Shown in pieces: positions 17,464-25,501 of a stretch of DNA of 64,000 nucleotides. The position numbers were made by a program, and so were the translations under genes. Under the pieces are notes generated by a model. The model did no database searches. It was not told where the DNA came from and saw nothing but the letters and a program-made list of their open reading frames with translations. How positions within the stretch are numbered: the stretch's first letter is position 1; each line of letters starts with the position of its first letter. This stretch comes from Pectobacterium parmentieri (lineage in GTDB: Bacteria > Pseudomonadota > Gammaproteobacteria > Enterobacterales > Enterobacteriaceae), in contig NZ_CP015749.1 of NCBI RefSeq assembly GCF_001742145.1, positions 3,410,001-3,474,000 of the forward strand. Reading direction: 5' to 3'.

Positions 17464-19545
17464 ATGACATCAATCTCTGAATCACTCACCGCATTGGTGA
17501 AATCCCGCGCGCAGTTGCGTGAGATGTTCGCAACGCATCAATTCGATACGCTTGATACCCTGTTGGAACAAGAGCACCAGATTTGGCTGGATGGCCCGAA
17601 CCTGCCTTATACCTATAACTGGCACATGAATTCGATCTTTGACCCAGCGGTATCACACGCTGATATTCTGTCGCACTTGCAAGCCTGGGTTGCTGCACGT
17701 CCTGAGAGCTATCACGCCCATCATCTCACCGGGCAGTACTGGGAAAATGCCGCCGCACGAATTCGTACCTCAAATGGCGGACAATATGTCGAAGACGATC
17801 GCTGGATGGGGGCCGAACTGGCTCGCGATCTGGGCGTTGCCGCCTACCTGCGTGCCAGCGCGTTACATCAGCGACCTGCCCTGACCTTTTCCCGCCTGTT
17901 TCGTTTGACCTGCTATTTAGGTGAACCGCAGTGGCTAGGCGTATTACTGCAAGGTGGTGATCCCCTGACCTACGCACAGCGTCAGGCGCAGGTTGAACCC
18001 GAACTTTGGGAAGCGGGTCTGCAACACTTGCGTAATGAAGGGGAACAAGCGCTTGTTGAACTTCCTGTTGCTCTGCCTACCCCGCTGCCAGCCAGAAAGA
18101 CGCACGAATGGGAAGAGCCTATGCACTACTGGCTGCGGGTCACCTTAGCGACTCGTCCACAGGACGTAGCCATTCGTAAAGAGTGCGTTTACTTCCTATA
18201 CCCACGCTGGGGTGGCAGTCATGAGATAATGGCACAATTTATTGATGGGCCACTGTGTGAAGCACTGACAGAATCCGAACGTAACAGCCTGCGTGTTACC
18301 CAATGTTGGGACTATATCGGCTATGACTCACTGCTGCCTGATGCTCAGGACACAGAAAGCGTGGCGTACTGCCGAAAAACCTTCGACAGGTTGCTGGCGC
18401 TTGAGCTTGATGTGGATGAACGGGCAAAGGTGCTCCGTAAATATGCCAGTTTCCTCAGCCACTATGCGCGAACCGAAGAAGGCGATGAAATTCACTGGAA
18501 TAAGGTTGATATGCAGAAGGCCTATGACCTGATGGTTGAAGCGTGGCAGGTTGATCACCCTGAATCACACCCTGATGAGGGCGCGCTCGATACCTTAATT
18601 AGCTGTGTGAATTTTGCCAGTATTGAAGACCGTTTCAATTTGATGCCAAAATTTTTGGAACGCTGTCAGGCGTGGGCAGATTCGGCGTATGAAACCACCA
18701 TCGCCGCGATCGCTAGCAAATTTGGTTTCTATGGCATCGCTCAGGGTCAATTCGATAGTGACGCCTTACTTGCACGTTGCAGCACTCTCGAATCCGATGT
18801 CAATTTTGGCCAAGCCGCTGCTAACCTGTTCGAGTCGGTTTCTGAGGAAGCGGGCGTCTTTCTGTTGCACGAAGCCGCGAGCTGGGGAGAAGCCTCTTCA
18901 ATGGCGACGCTCTCCGATTTATATTCCGGTCATTTATCCCGTCGTAACGGGCGCGATCCCTCTCCTTATGAAGATCGAGACAACGCGAAATACTGGCAGG
19001 AAAAAGCCGCAGATGCTGGCAATGAAATTTGCCAATACAACATTGCCTATGGCCTGGTAAGAGATAATGAGACGCTGACACCAGAGCAATACCTGCGCGC
19101 ACGTGAACTGATGCTCGGTGTCCTGCACCGTCCTAACGTGGGAAGAATAGTCTGGACACGTGCAGCAAGGGAATTGAGTTCACTGTTGTTGTTTAGCGAT
19201 ATTGTAGAAGATCAGCAATTCTGTCTGGATGCGGTCCTGCCGGAATTATGGAACGACGAAGATGATGCCAACCGCGACTATGCGGCAGGTTACTACGCGC
19301 ATGCTTTCCGCAACGGTGCAGGCGTAGCCCAAAATAGCTATCTGGCCAAAGTGTGGATCGATCGCGCATTGGAAATCACCCCCGATAGCCAGTACAACCA
19401 CGACCGTGCGAACGAAATTTATCAACGGAGCGGTATGCTGGGCGGCGTCCGAGCGAAGATGGGCTTCAACCGCGATAAAGCGCGTATTGACGCACGTGGA
19501 CGTGCTATCACGTTTGGTGATAACGCCGATCGGGAACACCAGTAA
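17464..19545 (+). CDS. Large cytosolic DUF4034/Sel1-like protein
   Basis: A 693-residue soluble protein with no signal peptide or TM. The N-terminal third resembles the DUF4034 family (LLEQEHQIWLDGPNLPYTYNW, WAARPESYHAHHLTGQYW, GVAAYLRASAL), rich in Trp and His. The C-terminal part contains Sel1/TPR-like helical repeats (EASSMATLSDLYSGH, NAKYWQEKAADAGNEICQYN, GYYAHAFRNGAGVAQN). Such proteins are usually scaffolds, and no biochemical role is known to me. It is monocistronic between the phn operon and the export locus. The Fur-box match upstream suggests iron control. Confidence 0.65.
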   Translation: MTSISESLTALVKSRAQLREMFATHQFDTLDTLLEQEHQIWLDGPNLPYTYNWHMNSIFDPAVSHADILSHLQAWVAARPESYHAHHLTGQYWENAAARIRTSNGGQYVEDDRWMGAELARDLGVAAYLRASALHQRPALTFSRLFRLTCYLGEPQWLGVLLQGGDPLTYAQRQAQVEPELWEAGLQHLRNEGEQALVELPVALPTPLPARKTHEWEEPMHYWLRVTLATRPQDVAIRKECVYFLYPRWGGSHEIMAQFIDGPLCEALTESERNSLRVTQCWDYIGYDSLLPDAQDTESVAYCRKTFDRLLALELDVDERAKVLRKYASFLSHYARTEEGDEIHWNKVDMQKAYDLMVEAWQVDHPESHPDEGALDTLISCVNFASIEDRFNLMPKFLERCQAWADSAYETTIAAIASKFGFYGIAQGQFDSDALLARCSTLESDVNFGQAAANLFESVSEEAGVFLLHEAASWGEASSMATLSDLYSGHLSRRNGRDPSPYEDRDNAKYWQEKAADAGNEICQYNIAYGLVRDNETLTPEQYLRARELMLGVLHRPNVGRIVWTRAARELSSLLLFSDIVEDQQFCLDAVLPELWNDEDDANRDYAAGYYAHAFRNGAGVAQNSYLAKVWIDRALEITPDSQYNHDRANEIYQRSGMLGGVRAKMGFNRDKARIDARGRAITFGDNADREHQ

Positions 19546-19828
19546 GTTGCGCCCTGCGCCTCTTTTCCTTCCCATCGAGGTGGAATAACATCGCTATCAT
19601 GTCGTAGGGCAGCCCGCTGCCCTCATCATCAAGCCTTTCATCGTAATCGCAGTGATGCACAAAGATATGAACAGGAATTGTTCAACGACGCTTTATTGAT
19701 GTTGTCAGTTTGACCCATTCTGTACCATGATATCTTCCAAAATCAGTACCGCTAATGAAGTGAAATTCAGAAAGTTTCTTTACCTTTTCTGACGTGGCAC
19801 ACACCTCAACAAATTAAGGCAGGTCAGT

Positions 19829-20632
19829 GTGAATAGTTTCAATAACTCAGCACTTCGTCGCGCTTTTACGCCGCTGGCATTTTGTCTATTGGCGTTTAGC
19901 GCTCATGCCCAAACGAGCGACCCACTCCTGGCAATGCCTTCTCATGATAATCAAACCGCTGCGCCCGCAGACAATCAGGCGCGTGGGATCCTCATCGCCG
20001 TCGATCAGGCCACGCTGTCCAGTGATTTGGCTGGGCGTATTGTAGAAATACCGTTTCGAGAAGGGGAATCCTTCAAGAAAGGCGATCTGTTAGTGCGGTT
20101 TGACTGTTCGATTTATCAGGCCCAATTGGCCGCAGCCTCTGCTGCCACGCGAGCTGCAGAAGCGGAACTGAGCCAAAATCAGCAACTGGCACAGATGAAA
20201 TCGGTAGGGAGACACGCGGTATCGTTATCCGCAGCGCACTTTGCACAGGCTCAGGCAGAAAGCCAGGTCTATCAAATCCAGGTCAATCGTTGCCGACTTC
20301 TGGCCCCGTTCGATGGACAAGTAGTAAAACGCCGCTCCCAAACATACGAAAGCGTCGGCATTGGCGCACCGGTTCTGGATATCGTCAATAATCGCCATCT
20401 GGAGATCAACCTGCTGGTGCCATCACGGCTATTGTCGGTACTAAAACCCGGATTAACCTTTACCTTCACTCCCGATGAAACCGGCAAACCGTTACAAGCC
20501 AAAGTCACACGGCTTGGCGCACGTATTGATGAGAGCAGCCAAACCCTTGGCCTGACGGGTACGCTAGCCCACACGGACGATACGTTGATGGCTGGGATGA
20601 GCGGTACAGCACAGTTCTCGGAGGTGCGGTGA
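19829..20632 (+). CDS. HlyD/RND-type periplasmic adaptor protein
   Basis: A 267-residue protein with a Sec signal peptide (FTPLAFCLLAFSAHAQ) followed by a compact adaptor fold. Visible parts are the lipoyl half (DLAGRIVEIPFREGESFKKG), a helical hairpin (residues about 100-150), the second lipoyl half (CRLLAPFDGQVVKRRSQTYE) and a beta-barrel (LVPSRLLSVLKPGLTFTF). It would bridge an inner-membrane partner to a TolC-type channel. The start is GTG with AAGGCAGG upstream. Its stop overlaps the next start (GTGA). It is the first gene of the export operon. Confidence 0.85.
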   Translation: MNSFNNSALRRAFTPLAFCLLAFSAHAQTSDPLLAMPSHDNQTAAPADNQARGILIAVDQATLSSDLAGRIVEIPFREGESFKKGDLLVRFDCSIYQAQLAAASAATRAAEAELSQNQQLAQMKSVGRHAVSLSAAHFAQAQAESQVYQIQVNRCRLLAPFDGQVVKRRSQTYESVGIGAPVLDIVNNRHLEINLLVPSRLLSVLKPGLTFTFTPDETGKPLQAKVTRLGARIDESSQTLGLTGTLAHTDDTLMAGMSGTAQFSEVR

Positions 20633-21957
20633 ATACTCCGGCAACCACTGCCAGTGCCGCCGCTTTTGCCCGCTTCCTTGACGTTGAGCGGCAAGCGCGA
20701 GCAGCAAAAAGTACCGAAGAATTGGCCTATTGCATCGTCAACGACAGCCAGCCGCTGTTCGGTTTTCGCCATGCCGCGTTGATCATCAATGGCCGGGTAC
20801 GCGCAGTCACCGGCGTCACCCAACCCGCGCCCCATGCGCCCTTTGTGGCGTTTATCGAACGTGCCTGCACCCAGTTGTCATCCGCCGATGAGAAAGCATT
20901 GGCCCAATGCACAGTGATTGAAGCCTCACAGCTTGATGAACAAAGCCGTAAAGATTGGCTGGCGCTGTCTGCCCCCGAGGCTCTGTGGTCCCCCCTCAAC
21001 GATCGTCAGGGGAAACCCTTCGGTGCTATTTGGTATGCGCGAGAACAGCCATGGCAAAGTACCGATCAGGTGTTGGCGGAGCAACTCAGCGGTGCTTTTA
21101 GCCACGCCTGGCTGGCACTCGAACCGCAAACGACCCGCTGGCGGCGACGACAGACTCGATGGAAAATCGCCGTACCTGCGCTGCTACTGATCGCTTGTCT
21201 GTTTATTCCGGTGCGTCAGTCTGTATTGGCACCCGCCGAAGTTATTCCTCATCAGGGCCGTGTCGTCGCCGCCCCACTGGACGGTGTGATCCAATCCTTC
21301 ACGGTGTTACCGAACCAGAGTGTACGCCAAGGGGAGGTGTTGGTTCGCTTTGACAGTACAACCCTGAAAGCTCAGGCAGATGTAGCCGAACGAGCATTGA
21401 ATGTCGCCGAAGCGGAGCACCGAGCGAGTTCTCAACGCGCGTTTCAAGATGCGGATTCCAAAGCTCGGCTCGACTTTCTTGCCGCTCAGGTGGCACAAAA
21501 ACGAGCAGAACGCGATTACGCCAATGCTTTGCTGAGCCGCGCAGAAATCCGTGCCGAACGAGATGGTATTGCGGTGTTCGCCGATGCCACGCGCTGGATG
21601 GGTAAGCCAGTACGCACCGGCGAACGTTTGATGGAGTTGGCAGACCCCGCTCTCACCGCATTACGCATTGAGTTGGACGTAGGCGACGCCATCCAGTTGC
21701 AGCAAGAGGCACCCATCACACTGTTTCTGGACAGCGACCCGCTGACACCGCACGCCGCATTGTTAGAACGTATCGCCTATGAGTCGGAACAGACACCAGC
21801 CGGCAATCTGGCCTACCGTCTGGATGCACGCTTCACTGACACACCGCCACGTATCGGCCTGCGCGGCACGGCAAAAATTTCCGGCGACTATGTTCCCCTT
21901 GCCGTTTATCTATTCCGTCGACCGCTGGCAGTGATCCGTCAGGCGATTGGGTTATGA
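20629..21957 (+). CDS. GAF-like domain fused to HlyD-type membrane adaptor
   Basis: A 442-residue protein. Residues 1-170 form a cytoplasmic GAF-like sensor or docking domain (FARFLDVERQARAAKSTEEL, then LFGFRHAALII and PFGAIWYAREQPW). One TM follows at about 183-200 (KIAVPALLLIACLFIPV). The periplasmic part is a HlyD-type adaptor: QGRVVAAPLDGVIQSFTVLP, a coiled-coil hairpin, then SRAEIRAERDGIAVFADATR. It overlaps the preceding gene (GTGA) and the following gene (ATGA), so the three proteins are probably made in fixed proportion. The domain pairing is unusual for type I secretion. The GAF call is from fold-like pattern only. Confidence 0.75.
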   Translation: MNTPATTASAAAFARFLDVERQARAAKSTEELAYCIVNDSQPLFGFRHAALIINGRVRAVTGVTQPAPHAPFVAFIERACTQLSSADEKALAQCTVIEASQLDEQSRKDWLALSAPEALWSPLNDRQGKPFGAIWYAREQPWQSTDQVLAEQLSGAFSHAWLALEPQTTRWRRRQTRWKIAVPALLLIACLFIPVRQSVLAPAEVIPHQGRVVAAPLDGVIQSFTVLPNQSVRQGEVLVRFDSTTLKAQADVAERALNVAEAEHRASSQRAFQDADSKARLDFLAAQVAQKRAERDYANALLSRAEIRAERDGIAVFADATRWMGKPVRTGERLMELADPALTALRIELDVGDAIQLQQEAPITLFLDSDPLTPHAALLERIAYESEQTPAGNLAYRLDARFTDTPPRIGLRGTAKISGDYVPLAVYLFRRPLAVIRQAIGL

Positions 21958-24059
21958 ATCCGCACCTGCCTCCCCTGCGCGCCGATCTTCAATTGGTAGA
22001 ATCGGCTCCGGGCATCAACGGAGCCCCGCAGTGGGTGCTGTCCGATCCGATAACCGGGCGTTATTTTACCCTGACTCCCTCGGCTATCCGCCTGCTGCGT
22101 CATTGGCCATTGCGCCAGCCGCAGCAAATACTGGACGCCGCCAACAAGGAGCCCGGCCTGCCGCTGCGAGTGAAAGAATTGGAGCAACTGCTACAGTTCC
22201 TACGCCAGCACGATCTGGTCGCGGCAAGCGACCCAGAACAACGTCAGCGCTATCTGGGCAAAGCTCAGGCGATGCGCACCAGCTTGTGGAAAAGCGTGCT
22301 GCATCAGTATCTGTTTTTCCGTATTCCTCTGTGGCGACCCGATCCGGTACTCAACCGCTGCTGGCCGTGGCTACAGCGCTATGGTGCGCCCTTTCTGGTC
22401 TGGATCTTTCCATTAATCCTGCTGCTGGGTTTATTTTTAGTCAGTCGAGACTGGGTACGTTACACCCATTCATTTCCACACCTCTTCAGCCTGTCCGGTA
22501 TGGCTGTGTTCGGTGTCTCTCTGGTGTTCGCCAAATTTATCCATGAGCTAGGCCATGCCTTTATGGCGAAACGAGCGGGCTGTCGTGTGCAAAGTATGGG
22601 CGTTGCCTTTATCGTGTTATTTCCCTTGTTTTACACTGACACTACCGACGCCTGGAAACTGAAGGATCGTCAGGCACGTTTGCTGATCGGCGCGGGCGGC
22701 ATTCTGGCCGAACTGATGTTGGCGGTTATTGCGCTATTGGCCTGGACATTACTGCCAGATGGCCCGGCACGAACAGCCGCTTTTATGCTTTCCAGCGCGA
22801 CGTGGCTGACCACATTAGTCGTAAACCTTAATCCTTTGATGCGCTTCGATGGCTACTTTTTACTTAGCGATTTCTGGCGCGTAGAAAATCTGCAAGAACG
22901 TGCCTATGCGCTCTGCCGCTGGCGGTTGCGGGAAAGTCTGTTCGGTCATGGTCACCCAGCGCCGGAAAACCTTTCCCCATCCCTGCAACGCAAGCTGCTG
23001 GTGTGGGGCTATGCCTCCTGGATATGGCGCTTTTTCCTGTTCTTTGGCATCGCGCTGGTGGTTTACCACTTTTTTATCAAGGTGATCGGCATTGGTTTAA
23101 TGCTGGTTGAGATCGTTTGGTTTATCGCGCTACCGATAGCCAAAGAAGCCTATGCCTGGTGGTCCATGCGCAAATCAATACACCCCATCGCTTTTTTACG
23201 CAGCGCCCTGCTGTGCCTGATCCTGTCATTTATTTTGCTTTATCCATGGGGGGGGAGTATCCACATCCCTGCCGTATTGGAAGCGGAAAAGGTCAGTACC
23301 CTCTACAGTCCAGTACCCGCACAGGTTAACCGGCTACACGTAACCGATGGTCAACAGGTGGATGCGGGGGACATTCTGCTGGAACTGACGTCGGTCGATC
23401 TGGATTATCGTCTCGATATTGAACGTCAGCGTATCGCCCAATTACAACAGCAGCGGCAGCGTGGAGCGGCACGGCAGGAAACCGCCAGTGAAATTCAGGT
23501 CATGGATCGGCAGTTAGCTGAAGCGCTAGCACGCTATCGAGGGTTGGCAGCACAGCGTCAACGCTTAACGATTCGGGCACCGCAAACGGGCGTGGTACGC
23601 GATCTGGCACGTGACCTGACAACAGGACGCTGGCTAACGGCAGATACCCCCCTACTACGAGTGGTGGACCCCGCTCAGGGTCGGGTGGTTGGCTATATCC
23701 CCGAGGAATCACTCCGGCGCACTCAAGAGGGCATGCTGGGCGTCTTCCTTGCCGACGATCCCGCTTTCCCACGTCTTGACGTCACGCTTCATGACATCGC
23801 CCCCACAGGCAGCGCTTACCTGCAACAAGAAATGCTCGCGTCCGATCGCCACGGCCCGATTGCCGTGCGACGCGATAACGAACGTAATCCGCAGCCGGTG
23901 CAAGCACAATACCGCGTGCAGTTTACCCTGCCCCCTCAAGCGCCGTTACCACAACAGCCTCTGCGCGGTAGCGTCGTCGTCGCGGGAGAGAAAGAATCAC
24001 TACTGGGAGCCACCTGGCGCCGCGTCGCCGCCTTAGGTATCCGCGAAAGTGGTTTTTGA
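21954..24059 (+). CDS. PqqD-like / M50 zinc metalloprotease / HlyD fusion protein
   Basis: A 701-residue multi-pass membrane protein. The N-terminal 90 residues resemble PqqD-like peptide-binding domains (QWVLSDPITGRYFTLTPSAI). The core is a site-2-protease type M50 domain with the zinc motif HELGH at residues 197-201 and the distal ligand motif NLNPLMRFDGYF with Asp near 299, so the active site looks intact. The C-terminal part is a HlyD-like periplasmic arm (SPVPAQVNRLHVTDGQQVDA, coiled coil, RAPQTGVVRDLARDLTTG). Relatives are annotated as putative peptide zinc metalloproteases near secretion genes. It may process or gate the cargo; that is inference. Confidence 0.85.
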   Translation: MNPHLPPLRADLQLVESAPGINGAPQWVLSDPITGRYFTLTPSAIRLLRHWPLRQPQQILDAANKEPGLPLRVKELEQLLQFLRQHDLVAASDPEQRQRYLGKAQAMRTSLWKSVLHQYLFFRIPLWRPDPVLNRCWPWLQRYGAPFLVWIFPLILLLGLFLVSRDWVRYTHSFPHLFSLSGMAVFGVSLVFAKFIHELGHAFMAKRAGCRVQSMGVAFIVLFPLFYTDTTDAWKLKDRQARLLIGAGGILAELMLAVIALLAWTLLPDGPARTAAFMLSSATWLTTLVVNLNPLMRFDGYFLLSDFWRVENLQERAYALCRWRLRESLFGHGHPAPENLSPSLQRKLLVWGYASWIWRFFLFFGIALVVYHFFIKVIGIGLMLVEIVWFIALPIAKEAYAWWSMRKSIHPIAFLRSALLCLILSFILLYPWGGSIHIPAVLEAEKVSTLYSPVPAQVNRLHVTDGQQVDAGDILLELTSVDLDYRLDIERQRIAQLQQQRQRGAARQETASEIQVMDRQLAEALARYRGLAAQRQRLTIRAPQTGVVRDLARDLTTGRWLTADTPLLRVVDPAQGRVVGYIPEESLRRTQEGMLGVFLADDPAFPRLDVTLHDIAPTGSAYLQQEMLASDRHGPIAVRRDNERNPQPVQAQYRVQFTLPPQAPLPQQPLRGSVVVAGEKESLLGATWRRVAALGIRESGF

Positions 24060-24332
24060 TCGATCTTAGTCCCCCCTGCGGGCAGTACCTCGCCTTTAAG
24101 CCCGCAGCCAACCTATTTCCCCTCATCAGCCTATTTACTGTGAAGCGGTATTTTTCAAAATATTGCTATTTTTTTCTGCCGGTAACCAACAAAAAGTCGC
24201 GCTTAAGCTATGGTTCATAAGTGACTAAAAAACAAGTCAATATGATAACAACAAAATAATAAGACAGCTAATCAACGCGCTCTTTACCCGAGTAAAACCA
24301 ACAAAAAAACAGTCATTCTATCAAGGGGATTC

Positions 24333-25145
24333 ATGATGAAGTTAACTAAACGATTCTATGCCAAGTCTGCCCTTGCGGCATCGTTGGCCGTTATGATGTT
24401 TCATGCAGAAGACGCCTCCGCCTGTGCAGGCGATGAACCCTATATCGGCTCGGTATGTTATATGGTCACCAGTTACTGTCCGAGCGGTTATCTACCTGCT
24501 GCGGGACAATCACTCTCGATCAACACTTATCAGGCACTCTATTCGTTGATCGGCAATTTATGGGGCGGCTCGCAGCAAACCGGCAATTTTACGTTGCCCG
24601 ACCTGCGCGGTAGAAGCCTCGTTGGCTCAGGGCAAGGTACGGGGCTCAGCCTGATAACACGCGGCCAATCGCTGGGTGCCGAAACCGCCACTCTAGCGGC
24701 AAGCAATATCGCACCTCACACCCATCCCACCACGCAATCACTCACCAACACCTTTAATGTGCTAGTGCCTGCCACCACAGGCAATCTCAATGTTACGGCC
24801 GCGCTACCGCTCGCCGCTGCTACGCCCGCTACGGGCGGTGCCACGCCGACGGCAGGTGCAAACTTCCTGACGGCGATCAGTGCCACCGTACCGGTCGGTG
24901 CAGCAACTCAGAATGCCAGCTTTAAAGGGCCGTATCAGGCAGCCAAACCGGGCAGCGGATCGACGTTGCCCGCCGATGTGACCGTGACGGGCGTAGCCAG
25001 CTTACCGTCGTTCACCGTCAAAGTGCCGGAAACCGTGGTGGGTAATAATACCGGGGGGGGAATGCCATTCTCGGTGCGCGATCCCGCGATGGGGTTGACC
25101 GCCTGTATTGCCGTGCAAGGTCTCTACCCAATCAATCCAAACTAG
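24333..25145 (+). CDS. Secreted phage-tail-collar domain protein
   Basis: A 270-residue protein with a signal peptide (KSALAASLAVMMFHAEDASA) and an N-terminal tail-collar domain: EPYIGSVCYMVTSYCPSGYL, then LYSLIGNLWGGSQQTGNFTL and PDLRGRSLVGSGQG. The MdpB-like His motif APHTHPTT follows. The C-terminal half is Ala/Thr/Val-rich with low complexity. Tail-collar proteins outside phages are known as secreted proteins of uncertain function (microcystin-dependent protein family). No phage genes are nearby. It lies inside the export locus but has its own terminator, so it may be a second cargo or an outer-surface accessory. Confidence 0.8.
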   Translation: MMKLTKRFYAKSALAASLAVMMFHAEDASACAGDEPYIGSVCYMVTSYCPSGYLPAAGQSLSINTYQALYSLIGNLWGGSQQTGNFTLPDLRGRSLVGSGQGTGLSLITRGQSLGAETATLAASNIAPHTHPTTQSLTNTFNVLVPATTGNLNVTAALPLAAATPATGGATPTAGANFLTAISATVPVGAATQNASFKGPYQAAKPGSGSTLPADVTVTGVASLPSFTVKVPETVVGNNTGGGMPFSVRDPAMGLTACIAVQGLYPINPN

Positions 25146-25181
25146 TCGGGTTTTGACATTCCGATTTTTGAAATATTAAGC

Positions 25182-25210
25182 GTGCCGGGTATTTTCCCGG
25201 CACTTTCTTT
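25182..25210 (+). terminator. Intrinsic terminator after tail-collar gene
   Basis: A perfect 8-bp stem GTGCCGGG/CCCGGCAC (25182-25189 and 25196-25203) with a 6-base loop, followed by TTTCTTT. It ends the transcript of the preceding four genes and implies a separate promoter for the giant gene in 25211-25501. Confidence 0.85.
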
Positions 25211-25463
25211 ATTCAGTAATTTAGATATTAATATCATTGAGTTAATGATTGAGTATCGTAAGACAATTTCACCATTAGAAATGCGAATCCTATAAACAAA
25301 AAAAATCAATAGAGATTCATCTTACTTTTCGGAAATTTATATTCACAAGTTTTAATATTTCACTTAAATTTACATTAAGACAACAGAACAATCATGTGGC
25401 AATCATTTGCTTTACATTTAGTGCTACATGGCGTTTTTACGTCTCCCTACCACATCGATTAGG

Positions 25464-25480
25464 TTGTTATGTAATAACAA
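25464..25480 (+). promoter_or_regulatory. Palindrome upstream of the giant repeat-protein gene
   Basis: TTGTTAT GTA ATAACAA is a perfect 7-3-7 inverted repeat ending 21 bp before the ATG at 25502, just ahead of the ribosome site (GGGAG). It could be a repressor operator or an mRNA hairpin that affects initiation. No regulator is identified. Confidence 0.4.
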
Positions 25481-25501
25481 TGATTACTGGGAGTACAGGC
25501 T

